Shown here: positions 34,023-42,716 of the stretch, piece after piece
How positions within the stretch are numbered: the first letter of the stretch is position 1
Layout of the letters: each line of letters begins with the position of its first letter
Source of the DNA: Verrucomicrobiales bacterium
GTDB taxonomy: Bacteria; Verrucomicrobiota; Verrucomicrobiia; Verrucomicrobiales; DEV007
DNA length: 64,000 nucleotides
Assembly (NCBI GenBank): GCA_016795505.1
Contig: JAEUHH010000067.1
Span: 1-64,000 of the forward strand
Direction: 5' to 3'
Program-made: the position numbers and the translations under genes
The notes under the pieces: model-generated
What the model saw: only the letters and a program-made list of their open reading frames with translations
Told to the model about the DNA's origin: nothing
Databases searched by the model: none

Positions 34023-35819
34023 ATGTCCCGCGAAACCGACATCCAATGGTGCGACAGCACGGTGAACCCCATCATGGGGTGCGCCGGCTGCGAGCTATTT
34101 CCCAATACGGAGAGCGTCCTAGCTGCCATCGATCAGGCGGTCGGGAGGGTCCTTGGGGGAGACGTTGGGGCACGATGGGGAGCCGGACAGGCAAAGAAGA
34201 TCTATCGGAGCCTCATCTTTGAGGCCTTCGATGCGATACCGGAGGACCGGCGGAAAGCCGGCCACAAGCGGGCCGTCACGACCACCAACCTCTGGCATCT
34301 CCGGGAGCGTTTCGTTCAGGCGGTCCGCCAATCCCACGGTGCCCAAGCGGCCGAGGCCGCGCGTGGAGCGATCGCGCGGGAGGTCACCTGCTACGCCGCC
34401 AAGCTGCACCTGAACAAGGGGCTGAGCATCCTCAAGCCCGAGCGGAAGGCCCACCCAGGCTATGCGCCGGCATTCGAACAGGTGACCCAGTATGCGGAGA
34501 GAGTGCAGGAGGCGGCCGGGTGGGAGGATCTTCGGGGAAAGAGCGATCCTGACCGTCCTTGGATCGATGGACTCCCGCGGCTGATTTTCGTGTCCGACAT
34601 GGGGGATGCGTTGTCGAGGGATTCGGACTTTACCTTTCTGGAGGAGAGACTCATCGCCCCCATCCAGAGCGAGGCGGGTCGTCGGCATCTCTGGCTCTGG
34701 CTGACGAAGCGGCCGGATCGAATGGCCCGATTTGCCGAGAGGGTGGGGGGATTTCCGGACAATGTGTGCGCGATGACGACGGTGACGTCGCGGGAGCATT
34801 TGGGGCGGATCGATGACCTGCGCCAGGTGAAAGCAGAGATTCGAGGCTTGTCGATTGAGCCGCTGTTCGAGCGATTACCTCCCGAGCAGGTTGATCTGAC
34901 GGGGATCGACTGGCTGATTTTGGGAGGCGAATCGGGAGCGGAGTTGAAAGATTCCCGTCCGTTCGCGATTGAATGGGCCGAGGAGTTGCGGCAGCACTGC
35001 CGCCAGAATGGGGTGGCCTTTTTCTTGAAGCAGCTGGGTCGTCGGGTCACCTGGCGAGACGAAGTCGTGACTCTGAAGGACCGACACGGTGGCGAGTGGG
35101 ATGAGTGGCCGGAGGAGGCGCCGCGGGTGCGGGAGTTCCCCCAAGCCTTCCACCGCTACCGGGCCGGTGAGTGCGGAGACGGGCAAACGATGGGGTTGCG
35201 CCGCCAACGACAGGGTGGGATGACTCCGGGCGAGAAGAGGGAATTTGATCGGCTGAATGGAATTGTGGGCCGATTTGCCCGCGATCTCATTGTGGCGGCG
35301 GACGCGCTTTACCAGATACGTGATCAGAGGCTCTATCGGGGGCAGTTCAGAACCTTCTCGGAATACTGCGAGTCTGTTCATCAACTCTCTCGGCAGTATG
35401 CAGATCGGTTGATCAAGGCTGGGCAACTGAGGAGCGAATTGGCGCCAATTGTTTCCAATTTGGGGCTGGAATTGCCGGACAACGAGGCGCAGTTGAGGGA
35501 ATTGGCGCGGATCAAGGAACCGCAGCAGCGAATCGAGATTCTGAAGGAGGCACACAATCGGGCACGTGATCTGAACACGGGGGCTTCCGCCGCAAGGCCG
35601 TCTCGATTGACTGCCAAGCTGATCAAGGCGGTTCGCGACGAGACCTCAGGCAATGAGACTCCACCCACGGCGGCGAAGCGAGGTTCCGGTAGTTCTCCCA
35701 AGGATCGAATGGCCGAAGCTAGGGATGTGCTCAGCGAGCTAGAAGATGCGGTTCGGACTCAGGACATGGGGTCAATCAGGAGACTGGTGAAAAGTCTCCG
35801 AAAGGCACTTGGTGCGTGA
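34023..35819 (+). CDS. DUF5131 (phage Gp37/Gp68-type three-Cys) protein fused to ParB-like DNA-binding region
   Basis: 598 aa. The N-terminus TDIQWCDSTVNPIMGCAGC is typical of the Gp37/Gp68 (DUF5131) family, a radical-SAM-related group with three key cysteines; the expected CYA (VTCYAAKLHLNKG) follows only after an insertion of about 100 residues. LIFVSDMGDAL, LWLWLTKRPDRM, LSIEPL, DWLILGGESG and FFLKQLG complete the family pattern to about residue 345. From about 400 on it changes to FRTFSEYCESVHQLSRQYADRLIKAGQLR, PDNEAQLRELARI and a charged tail, the pattern of ParB/KorB-like helix-turn-helix regions of plasmid proteins. The usual partner, TcmP, is not present. The function is unknown; the family is common in phages and defense islands. 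Last complete gene of the island. Confidence 0.8.
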   Translation: MSRETDIQWCDSTVNPIMGCAGCELFPNTESVLAAIDQAVGRVLGGDVGARWGAGQAKKIYRSLIFEAFDAIPEDRRKAGHKRAVTTTNLWHLRERFVQAVRQSHGAQAAEAARGAIAREVTCYAAKLHLNKGLSILKPERKAHPGYAPAFEQVTQYAERVQEAAGWEDLRGKSDPDRPWIDGLPRLIFVSDMGDALSRDSDFTFLEERLIAPIQSEAGRRHLWLWLTKRPDRMARFAERVGGFPDNVCAMTTVTSREHLGRIDDLRQVKAEIRGLSIEPLFERLPPEQVDLTGIDWLILGGESGAELKDSRPFAIEWAEELRQHCRQNGVAFFLKQLGRRVTWRDEVVTLKDRHGGEWDEWPEEAPRVREFPQAFHRYRAGECGDGQTMGLRRQRQGGMTPGEKREFDRLNGIVGRFARDLIVAADALYQIRDQRLYRGQFRTFSEYCESVHQLSRQYADRLIKAGQLRSELAPIVSNLGLELPDNEAQLRELARIKEPQQRIEILKEAHNRARDLNTGASAARPSRLTAKLIKAVRDETSGNETPPTAAKRGSGSSPKDRMAEARDVLSELEDAVRTQDMGSIRRLVKSLRKALGA

Positions 35820-35899
35820 AAAGAGTGCCTGCCTTCGTTCGTTCGGCAGTAGAGCAGGAAAATGCCCTGATTCGGCATGTTGCTTAGCCTAACTTCTGT

Positions 35900-35919
35900 T
35901 TCTACATTTTTTTCTACAC
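35900..35919. repeat. Direct repeat TTTCTACA, 12-bp period
   Basis: TTTCTACA at 35900-35907 and again at 35912-35919, separated by four bases (TTTT), in the non-coding strip between the last island gene and the tRNA fragment. Short direct repeats like this near a tRNA junction resemble arm-type sites of tyrosine recombinases. Function inferred from position only. Confidence 0.45.
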
Positions 35920-36006
35920 CAACGCGAGAAAACGCTTGAAAAGCTGTGCAAATCGCCGTTTTTCATTGCCTTGCGCGCTATTCATAAGCGCCTGAAAATG
36001 AAAGGC

Positions 36007-36024
36007 TTTGCAATGCGGTGCAAA
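36007..36024. repeat. Inverted repeat TTTGCA-N6-TGCAAA beside the tRNA break
   Basis: Perfect 6-bp arms TTTGCA (36007-36012) and TGCAAA (36019-36024) flank ATGCGG, 10 bp from the point where the tRNA homology ends (36035). The layout, inverted half-sites around a 6-8-bp spacer, is that of a tyrosine-recombinase core site. A related GTGCAAA motif occurs at about 35946-35952. No recombinase gene is in the window. Confidence 0.45.
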
Positions 36025-36034
36025 CGGGTTGCTC

Positions 36035-36076
<42 letters not shown>

Positions 36077-36160
36077 TTGAGAGATCCTTACCCTATACGA
36101 GTCGGCGAAAGGTGCAATCGGGCTCTGCTGCTCGCTGAAAAGGGGCCTGTGGGAGGAACG

Positions 36161-37363
36161 TCAGCGCTCGGAAGGCGGCGGCCCCTGTCGGAGCCGTGTC
36201 CGGTGATGGATCACCCACATGACGAAAATCGCCACCAGGGTCACCGAGGCATAGATGTGATGGGAAACGCGTGTGCTGGGAACCAGATCCGCGGTGGCGC
36301 GGGTGGCGGCGGCGATCAGGACGAGCCACACGATCCAGCGCCAGAGTTTGCTCTTCGCGGGAATGGTGGCGGGATCGGCGCCTGAATGCCCGACAATGAC
36401 GCGGTCGGCGGTCAGCAGCATGATCAGGGAAAAGCCGCCGAGAAAGAGCAGATGCTCAAAGGCCAGCAACTGGCCGGGCCAGATCACCCGGCACAGGCAG
36501 GTGAGCGCGATCGAGACCAGGCCGATCCTCAGGCCCCAGGCACGGGTATTGGGAGCGCGCCGCGTCCACAGGACAGGGACGGCTCCGATGGCCCATACGA
36601 CGAGCCCGGCGAGCCGGAGCGCATTGCCCAGCCGCGGCTGGCCGGCGAGGGCTTCGATGGCAAACGAGACGAGCAGCACGGCGGCGCAGGTCCACACGGC
36701 GAGGGCGCGATGGGCGGGGCCCTTGTGTTGGGGTTTCTGCCCGGGAATCTGGAAAAAACGGGTGAACAGGTAGGAGCCGACCCCCAGAATCGGAAACAGG
36801 AGAAATCCCTGCCAGGCGAGCAGCCTGAGGAAGACGTAAACCTTAGGATCAAAGGCGGTGGCGGGCACCAAGGCCCAGGTCAGGGCAATGGCAGCGGTCA
36901 TGACCACCGCCAGGAAAGCCAGCGCGAAGCCCGGGGGCGGCCAGTCCCGGCTTTCCCGGCCGAAAAGCCGCCTTCCCAACAAAGTGGCCAGCAAGAGCAG
37001 GGTCCAGCCGGCGCACAGGTCTGCCAGAGTGATGGCCTGGGCGAGACAGGCTATCTGGGAAGCCAGCCATGAGAGGGCGAGGGCGGTCAGTTCCCACAAT
37101 TTCAGCGCTTCGGATTCGAGGAAACGGGGCCAGGCGGTGCCGAGGAATCCCATCACGAAGGCGGTGCCGAATCCGAAGATCATCAGGCGCGGGTGTTGCA
37201 GGGCCGGGTAGATGGGCCACCAACCGGCATAGAACAGCGGCCAGAGCAGCAGTCCGATGAGACCAGCGGCGATTCCCAGCGGAAAGAAGACCCGGAAAGG
37301 TTCGCTGACCCACAGGGGAGCATTGGTGGGCAGGGTGCGGTAGGCGGGGGCTTTGCCGGCCAT
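36161..37363 (-). CDS. nnrS: NnrS family membrane protein
   Basis: 400 aa with about twelve hydrophobic segments covering almost the whole length. NnrS features: an early WVSEPFRVFFPLGIAAGLIG segment, PALQHPRLMIFGFGTAFVMGFLGTAWPRF with conserved His, FLLFPILGVGSYLFTRFF, and EHLLFLGGFSLIMLLTADRVIVGHSG with the late His-rich signature, and VSHHIYASVTLVAIFVMWVIHHR at the C-terminus. The family binds haem and copper and is linked to nitric-oxide tolerance; the biochemical role is not settled. It follows the HEAT-like gene on the same strand after 57 bp. First intact gene on the chromosomal side of the island. Confidence 0.9.
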   Translation of the reverse strand: MAGKAPAYRTLPTNAPLWVSEPFRVFFPLGIAAGLIGLLLWPLFYAGWWPIYPALQHPRLMIFGFGTAFVMGFLGTAWPRFLESEALKLWELTALALSWLASQIACLAQAITLADLCAGWTLLLLATLLGRRLFGRESRDWPPPGFALAFLAVVMTAAIALTWALVPATAFDPKVYVFLRLLAWQGFLLFPILGVGSYLFTRFFQIPGQKPQHKGPAHRALAVWTCAAVLLVSFAIEALAGQPRLGNALRLAGLVVWAIGAVPVLWTRRAPNTRAWGLRIGLVSIALTCLCRVIWPGQLLAFEHLLFLGGFSLIMLLTADRVIVGHSGADPATIPAKSKLWRWIVWLVLIAAATRATADLVPSTRVSHHIYASVTLVAIFVMWVIHHRTRLRQGPPPSER

Positions 37364-37420
37364 GGTTCTTGGGGTTGAAAAAAGCGGAGTGAGAGAGACG
37401 CGGCTACTGCCGGGCGGGAA

Positions 37421-38191
37421 TCAGGGGCGGTCGACGACCGGCTCAAGGTCGGGACCGTATTCGGCTTCGTGTTCGTCCCAGTAGGCGCGGATCTCGGCGA
37501 GGCTGCGGAGCGACCGGCCCTCGGGATTGCCCAGCCAGGCGGCCAGTTGATCGGCGATCAGGGCATCGTGGGGGCTGCCGGCGAGGCCGGGTTGGGAGAG
37601 GAGTCCGGCGAGACGGTCTCGGGTGGGTTCCCAGTTGAGTTCGGTCAAAATCTCTCGGGCGACCGTTTCGTTGGCGACGGACAGGGCACTGGCGTAGGTG
37701 GCGACCACGTCTTCGTCGAATTGGTAATTCACATAGTCGCGGGCCAGAGATCGGACATCGGGATCGGCGTCCTGTAGCGCGCGGGCGAGCAGGGGGAGAC
37801 CTTCGGCCGGGGGGAGCCGCACGGCGCCCTCGGTGGCGGCCAGACGGACCTCGCGGCGGCTGTCGGAGAGGGCGGCGGCGACTTCCCGGACGACGGTGGT
37901 GGGCTCGCCCGATTCGGCGCGGGAGAAAAAGCCGGCTTTCCATTGTTCCCATTCCGCACCACTGGTCTGCTGCGGAATCGGTTGGGCGGTCGGATCGACG
38001 GGAGCATCCGGAGCGGCGGTGGCACCGGCGGACTCGGTCAGCGTGGTGGCCGGAGTCGCAGAGACTGCCTTTTCAGACTGGGAGGTGGCCGCCGGGCGGT
38101 CAGATCGCAGGAAGGGGACCGCCGCGATCAGGATCACCACCGCTGTGAAGACGGCGGCGACGAGGCGCATTTTTTGACTGGGCGATGGCAT
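37421..38191 (-). CDS. Membrane-anchored HEAT-like repeat protein
   Basis: 256 aa; ATG at 38191 chosen because MPSPSQKMRLVAAVFTAVVI gives a short basic N-terminus and one transmembrane helix (about residues 8-26). A Ala/Thr/Pro-rich linker (about 30-75) follows. The folded part, from about residue 85, has HEAT-type helical repeats: ALSDSRREVRLAATEGAV, ALQDADPDVRSLARDYVNY, and further degenerate units. It ends EYGPDLEPVVDRP. Probably a periplasm-facing scaffold protein; no enzymatic residues seen. It shares the strand with nnrS downstream and may be co-transcribed. Confidence 0.7.
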   Translation of the reverse strand: MPSPSQKMRLVAAVFTAVVILIAAVPFLRSDRPAATSQSEKAVSATPATTLTESAGATAAPDAPVDPTAQPIPQQTSGAEWEQWKAGFFSRAESGEPTTVVREVAAALSDSRREVRLAATEGAVRLPPAEGLPLLARALQDADPDVRSLARDYVNYQFDEDVVATYASALSVANETVAREILTELNWEPTRDRLAGLLSQPGLAGSPHDALIADQLAAWLGNPEGRSLRSLAEIRAYWDEHEAEYGPDLEPVVDRP

Positions 38192-38440
38192 GGGATTGAA
38201 ACGACTCAGCCGGAAGCTTTCGGCCCTCAAGCCGGTGAATCAAGGCCGGATGCAGGCTGACGAGCCGGTGGCGCAGAAAGGTGACAATTTCGTCATCTCT
38301 TTCGCGGCAAAGAAGCCAAGATATGCGTGGCGGCCTTATCGGAAAGATTCTAAAAAGACAATGGAGCGCCGCTTTACCCCCCACGAGCAGGGGGGATCAA
38401 CCAGCGGCCGAATGTCTTGAACCGTCACCACTGGAGAAAC

Positions 38441-40150
38441 ATGAAAACCACCTGTCTCAGCCTTCTCGCCGGCGCCATGGCCCTCGCCCTGGCGGCACCG
38501 TCATCCGCAGTCGCCCAAGGCGGGCTCGGAAATCCCACTGTCACGCCCATCGCCTGGACGGGGCAGAAACTGCACCCCTTTACGTTCGTGAAGTTCTCGA
38601 ATCCATCGATCACCAACAACGGACTGGTGGTCTTCCGCGTCATGGTGGAGCGCAAAGGGCAGCAGGTCGTGAAAGGCCTCCCGCTGGAGCGCATCCTGCG
38701 CCGGGGCATGGCGGTGCCGGGCATCCCGAATACCGTATTCCTGCTGTTCAGCGATCCGGTGGTCACTGACGAGAACGATGTCACCCACCACGGCATGAGT
38801 GGCGGCACGGACCGGATCGCCTTCATCGGCGTCTTCGGGGGCACGGGAGTGAACAGCAGCAACAACATGGCCATTTTCTCCGATCGCACCGGCACGTGGG
38901 CGCCGGTGGCCCGCAAGGGCGGGGCGGCCTGGGGTGGCACGCCCGGCCAGAATCTGGGAGCGAACTGGGGCCGCTTCCTCTCAGTCGCCGCGGATGGAAA
39001 TGTGGTGGCTTTCACCGCCCTGCTGGCTCCCGGCGCGGGCGTTGATGCCTCGAATGACTTGGGCTTCTGGATGAGCGACATCGTGGGTGGCATTCCGTCA
39101 AACCGCCTCGTTTTCCGCGAAGGCAGCACGGTCAATGTGAATGGTCCCCGGGTGGTGAAGAATTTCCAGGTTCTCCGGGCCAACTCTCTCGGTAGGGGTC
39201 AGGGCTTCGGCCTCACCCAGGCCCGCGCCCTGCTGCGGGTGACTTTCGTCGACCGGACCCAGGCCCTGCTGTGGGTGTCGGCCGACGGCACCATCACGAC
39301 GCTGACCCAGACGGGCATCACCGATGTGCCGGGCTATCAGGCCGGATCGAAAATGAAGACCTTTGGCGTCCCGTCGTTCAGCCGCACCGGCTATCCCGCT
39401 TTCCGCTCCGGCCTGTTCAACGGCACGGGTAGCGTGAATTCGGCCAACAACGAGGCGATCGTCTCGGGCCACGCCGACACCCTGCAGACCCTCGCGATCC
39501 GTTCGGCCTCCGCTCCAGGCGTGGCTGGCGCGGTGTTCAAGAAATTCGGCGATCCCGTGATGAACGAGTGGGGCGATGTACTCTTCGCCTCGCGAATCGT
39601 CGGTGGTGGGGCGACCCGGCTCACGGACTCCGGTCTGTGGTTGAATACCTGGGGGACCTCCCAACTCTTCTTCCGCGAAGGCGATGCCGCCCCGTCCATC
39701 GCGGGCACGACCATGCGTGGCTTTCCGTCAGCGGCCATCACGGTCTACTACGTGCCTTTCGAATACTATCAGGAGCCAGGCATGACCCAGCCGCTGAATG
39801 GCACGGACAACGGCATGATGTTCTATGAGGGCTCCCCCATGGTGATCGTGGAAGGCCTGCTGAACCGCGTTGGCGGCGTCACGACCCGCAATGACAATGC
39901 CGTCTGGGCGACCAACTGGTATGGCGAAAAAGTTCTGCTCATTCGTGAGGGCGTGACCCAGTTCACCGTGGCGGGCCGCGTCCGCACCGTGAAAAGCTTC
40001 AAGGTCATCAATCCCGTGCTCCTGTCGCCGACCCAGAAGCACAGCTACAACAACCTCGGCGAGATCGTCGCGGCGGTCAGTTTCACCGACCGCACCCACG
40101 CGGTGATCAAGTTCAAGATGCCGGCTCCCGAGTACGGGCACGTCCGGTGA
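38441..40150 (+). CDS. Secreted repeat protein (choice-of-anchor/DUF7453-like)
   Basis: 569 aa; ATG at 38441 with GGAG 6 bp upstream, and a good signal peptide (MKTTCLSLLAGAMALALAAPSSAVAQ). The mature protein is built of repeated units with the pattern 'VxxFxxPxxNxxGxVxFxAxL...G' and 'GTWAPVARKG', 'NRLVFREGSTV', 'QLFFREGDAAP', 'KVLLIREGVTQ', each followed by a phrase like 'FKVINPV'. This is the layout of planctomycete/verrucomicrobial extracellular proteins with blade-like beta repeats. No enzyme motif and no obvious PEP-CTERM or other C-terminal sorting signal. Extracellular structural or binding function is inferred. Confidence 0.7.
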   Translation: MKTTCLSLLAGAMALALAAPSSAVAQGGLGNPTVTPIAWTGQKLHPFTFVKFSNPSITNNGLVVFRVMVERKGQQVVKGLPLERILRRGMAVPGIPNTVFLLFSDPVVTDENDVTHHGMSGGTDRIAFIGVFGGTGVNSSNNMAIFSDRTGTWAPVARKGGAAWGGTPGQNLGANWGRFLSVAADGNVVAFTALLAPGAGVDASNDLGFWMSDIVGGIPSNRLVFREGSTVNVNGPRVVKNFQVLRANSLGRGQGFGLTQARALLRVTFVDRTQALLWVSADGTITTLTQTGITDVPGYQAGSKMKTFGVPSFSRTGYPAFRSGLFNGTGSVNSANNEAIVSGHADTLQTLAIRSASAPGVAGAVFKKFGDPVMNEWGDVLFASRIVGGGATRLTDSGLWLNTWGTSQLFFREGDAAPSIAGTTMRGFPSAAITVYYVPFEYYQEPGMTQPLNGTDNGMMFYEGSPMVIVEGLLNRVGGVTTRNDNAVWATNWYGEKVLLIREGVTQFTVAGRVRTVKSFKVINPVLLSPTQKHSYNNLGEIVAAVSFTDRTHAVIKFKMPAPEYGHVR

Positions 40151-40168
40151 CCCGCACCCCGTCGGGTC
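40149..40168 (+). terminator. Weak hairpin at the gene end
   Basis: GACCCG (40149-40154) and CGGGTC (40163-40168) form a perfect 6-bp stem starting inside the stop codon of the secreted repeat protein gene. No T-run follows directly (TTTT only about 25 bases later), so termination ability is doubtful. Confidence 0.3.
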
Positions 40169-40261
40169 TCGTGTGACGAGAAATCCCGTTTTCTGACGTT
40201 GCCACCCGCGGGTGGATGCGGTATCAGAAATGCGAAACTTTTCCCGAGACCCGAACACCCG

Positions 40262-40948
40262 ATGACACGCCCCAGCTTTTCTCTCCCGGCCCTGCTGATC
40301 TTGGTGGGTCTCTGGCTCTGCGGCGCCTCCGCCGCGCAGGCACAGACGCTGGTGTATCGCATGGAGTTCCGCCAGGCATCCGGCAGCATTAATTTCGAGA
40401 TGTTCGACCAGGCCTACTTCGTCGTCGGCGGTCTGGGCGGCGAGGGCACCTTCATCTTCACCTACCGGGAGGATGGCCGGGATTTCTACCTGACTTCCTC
40501 CGGCGGCGGCACCCTGTTTTTTGCGGTGCGGCCCGGTCAGGACAAGGCCGTGATTCGCGCCACGGCGGAAAATGCCACCGGTCAGTCGCATTACCTCGCC
40601 GTCGGTGATCTCGACGGCCGTATCTCGGCCAATCTGCGCGGCCAGCGAGTCACCCTCGGCGTTTCGGAAAAGCTCACCGGCTGGGTGCTGGCGTCTGATC
40701 CCGAGGAGGACGTAGAATTCACCGGCCCGGACAGCACGCTCGGCGTCGCTGGCTTTGCCACCCTGCGGGCGACGCTCGACCACGGTCGCACCCGCGATGC
40801 GAACCGCGCCAATCTCGATGTCGCCGCCACCGTCGCCGCTCTGGAGACCGAGTTGGAGCGCAGCGGCTTCGAAAACGGCACGCCCGAAGGCGATGGGGGC
40901 GATGGAGAAGGCGAGGAGGAAGAAGCCTCTGCCCCGGTCGAGCCCTGA
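40262..40948 (+). CDS. Secreted protein of unknown function, 228 aa
   Basis: ATG at 40262 gives a signal peptide (MTRPSFSLPALLILVGLWLCGASAAQAQ). The mature part is a single beta-rich domain (LVYRMEFRQASGSINFEMFDQ, FIFTYREDGRDFYL, LRGQRVTLGVSEKLTG, and so on) ending in a very acidic low-complexity tail, EGEEEEASAPVEP. No family recognised. It lies 111 bp after the previous secreted protein on the same strand and converges with the globin gene (15 bp between stops). Confidence 0.65.
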   Translation: MTRPSFSLPALLILVGLWLCGASAAQAQTLVYRMEFRQASGSINFEMFDQAYFVVGGLGGEGTFIFTYREDGRDFYLTSSGGGTLFFAVRPGQDKAVIRATAENATGQSHYLAVGDLDGRISANLRGQRVTLGVSEKLTGWVLASDPEEDVEFTGPDSTLGVAGFATLRATLDHGRTRDANRANLDVAATVAALETELERSGFENGTPEGDGGDGEGEEEEASAPVEP

Positions 40949-40963
40949 GCGGGCGACGAGCGA

Positions 40964-41335
40964 TCAACCCTCGCGGTTGCGCATGAAGTCCGCCGTCTGG
41001 GCAAAAAAGCCGGCCAAAATCTCCCGCGACGGCTCGGGGACGCTCGTCTCATCCATCGCCGCGGCCATCAGTGCCAGCCAACGGTCGCGCTCGGCTTCGC
41101 CGATGGAAAACGGGAAATGCCGCATCCGCAGCCGCGGATGGCCCCGCTCTTCGATGTAGCGGGTCGGACCGCCGCAGCGGTAGATCAGAAAATCCCGCAG
41201 CCGCGCCTCGCTGCCCTCCCAATCGTCCGCCGGATACATCGGTCCGATCAGGTCATCGACCCGCACCCGGCGGTAAAACGCCGCGATCAGGGCTGTGATG
41301 CCGGCTTCGCCCAGTTGGTCAAAGACCTCTGTCAT
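40964..41335 (-). CDS. glbO: Group II truncated hemoglobin
   Basis: 123 aa, complete. The family pattern is visible: an N-terminal helix, YRRVRVDDLIGPMYP (B-C region), FLIYRCGGPTRYIEERGHPRLRMRH with proximal His73, FPFSIGEAERDRWLALM and a Trp in the G helix (Trp86), as in TrHbO proteins. It binds haem and oxygen and may detoxify nitric oxide or deliver oxygen. The gene starts 3 bp after the DCC-family gene, so the two form an operon. The symbol is given by family; the exact subgroup is an inference. Confidence 0.92.
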   Translation of the reverse strand: MTEVFDQLGEAGITALIAAFYRRVRVDDLIGPMYPADDWEGSEARLRDFLIYRCGGPTRYIEERGHPRLRMRHFPFSIGEAERDRWLALMAAAMDETSVPEPSREILAGFFAQTADFMRNREG

Positions 41336-41338
41336 CGG

Positions 41339-41794
41339 TCAGGGCTGTGAGGATGGCTCCGCGGTCGATTCACCTTCGCGGGATCGTTGCGGCATCAGAG
41401 CGCAGGCGCCCTGGCAGCCGAAGAGGCGGCTGAAGACGAGCCGGTGGCGGCTGACGAAGCGGTAGATTGCCTCGGCCACCCAGATCACGCCCGGCAGCCA
41501 GAGAAACAGCGCCACCGGCACCAGCAGCGGCATCCGCAGGCCGAGGAAGCGGATCGCGCGGGCACCGCGATGGATGCGGCCCGCCGGCGTCACGCAGTGG
41601 ATCGCCTCCATCAGGTCCTCCCGCGTCAGATGCGGCGCGATCTGGCCGGCTCGCTCGCTGGAGATCGGGACGAAGCGTACCCGGTCGAACCAGTCGAGCC
41701 AGGTCAGCGATTTCATCTGAAAGGTGCAGAGCGGGCAGTCGCTGTCATAGAGCACCACGTGGTGCCCGGTCGCGGGGGCGGGGGAGTCGTTCAC
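41339..41794 (-). CDS. DCC family (DUF393) thiol-disulfide oxidoreductase-like protein
   Basis: 151 aa with a GTG start at 41794 (VNDSPAPATGHHVVLYDSDCPLC); longer frames upstream have no family similarity. The DxxCPLC motif near residue 15 (YDSDCPLCTFQMK) is the DCC-family signature with a redox-active cysteine pair. Then GRIHRGARAIRFLGLRMPLLVP and a hydrophobic stretch (VPVALFLWLPGVIWVAEAIY), followed by FVSRHRLVFSRLFGCQGACALMP, the usual family ending. Probably a membrane-associated redox protein. Coupled to the globin gene. Confidence 0.85.
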   Translation of the reverse strand: MNDSPAPATGHHVVLYDSDCPLCTFQMKSLTWLDWFDRVRFVPISSERAGQIAPHLTREDLMEAIHCVTPAGRIHRGARAIRFLGLRMPLLVPVALFLWLPGVIWVAEAIYRFVSRHRLVFSRLFGCQGACALMPQRSREGESTAEPSSQP

Positions 41795-41936
41795 GTCCCG
41801 AGCGTCGTGCCAAAGCCGGGCGGGGTCAATCGGCGAAGCCCGATCCGATCCGTCCCGGACCGGCGGGCCGTCTCGATCGAGAATTGCGGTGAATGGCGAT
41901 GGATCCGCATCTTTGATTTCAGGCGAGCAAAAACAT

Positions 41937-42170
41937 CGAGCCGGAGGCTCGACGGAAATAAGCCGATGGCGACAGCCACCGGAAACCTCCAAGAAAAAAA
42001 CGAGCGCCCCGGAGGGGCGCCAGCAAGAGGACGCCGGACCTGTGTCTGTCCCGGAAATTGGCTGTCCGATGTGGACGCCACTCCGCCGCCCCTGCCGGGG
42101 CGGTCTGGTGAGGGCGGGTGGAAATCGGTGGCTGTCGCCACCGGCTCATTTCCGCGGAGCCTCCGGCTCC
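41937..42170. repeat. Long inverted repeat with about 54-bp arms and internal hairpins
   Basis: The left arm (41937-41990) and the right arm (42117-42170) are clearly reverse complements with some mismatches; shared core features are AGCCGGAGGCTC, GGAAAT and GGCGACAGCCACCG. The roughly 125-bp centre holds two further GC hairpins, GCGCCCCGGAGGGGCGC (42004-42020) and CCGCCCCTGCCGGGGCGG (42086-42103). No coding capacity. This looks like a non-autonomous REP/BIME- or MITE-like element in the 520-bp gap upstream of the DCC gene; the rest of that gap (41795-41936, 42171-42249) shows nothing else. Confidence 0.8.
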
Positions 42171-42249
42171 GACTTCGGGCGGAAGTCACCAAGGGCGGAA
42201 TTGAAAGCGAAACCAACTACGTTGTCGCCTCACATGGCTGGCACCACTT

Positions 42250-42293
42250 CTCCGATCAGACCCTGTCTGGTCGGAGAGGCAACCCTGTCTGAT
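42250..42293. repeat. Dispersed ACAGGGT-type inverted repeat, copy A
   Basis: Arms CTCCGATCAGA and TCTGGTCGGAG (10 of 11 paired) enclose CCCTG at 42250-42276; a second ACCCTGTCTGATCGG follows directly. One of at least four intergenic copies in the right half, all with ACAGGGT or its complement in the loop. Confidence 0.7.
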
Positions 42294-42314
42294 CGGAATG
42301 CTGTGCCGCAAAAA

Positions 42315-42716
42315 TCAACCCTGAGCCGGAGCGGTCTCGGCGGCGGGAGCGACTTTGGGGATGCTGAAGCCGTACTTCCAAGTCAGACCCAGATAGGCCG
42401 CCACGAAGCCAAGGGCGAGGGCGGTGACGATGGCGCCGCGGGGAGAGACACGGCCACGCTTGGCGACGGCGAGCAGGGCGCCGAGGATGAGGAAAATGAC
42501 GAGTTTGACGATGATCCAAGCCGGAAAGCCGATGCCCATCTTGCCCGTCATGCCGAAACCGGAGACCAGCAGCAGCAGCAGACCGACGCCGTGGAGGATG
42601 CCGACCATTTTGGCCCGCGGGGCATTCGCTGCGCCGTAGGTGAGGAATCCGCCGATGCCGGTGAACAGGGTGATCAGGCCGATGACGTGGATGATTTTGT
42701 AGAATTCGGGAGACAT
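42315..42716 (-). CDS. Small integral membrane protein (four helices)
   Basis: 133 aa, ATG at 42716. Four hydrophobic segments: IIHVIGLITLFTGIGGFLTYG, MVGILHGVGLLLLLVSGFGM, WIIVKLVIFLILGALLAVA and AIVTALALGFVAAYLGLTWKYG. Conserved-looking His residues (IIHVIG and ILHGVG) suggest similarity to small haem- or SirB-like membrane proteins, but I do not recognise a definite family. A tail rich in Ala and Pro follows. It stands alone on the minus strand. Confidence 0.75.
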   Translation of the reverse strand: MSPEFYKIIHVIGLITLFTGIGGFLTYGAANAPRAKMVGILHGVGLLLLLVSGFGMTGKMGIGFPAWIIVKLVIFLILGALLAVAKRGRVSPRGAIVTALALGFVAAYLGLTWKYGFSIPKVAPAAETAPAQG

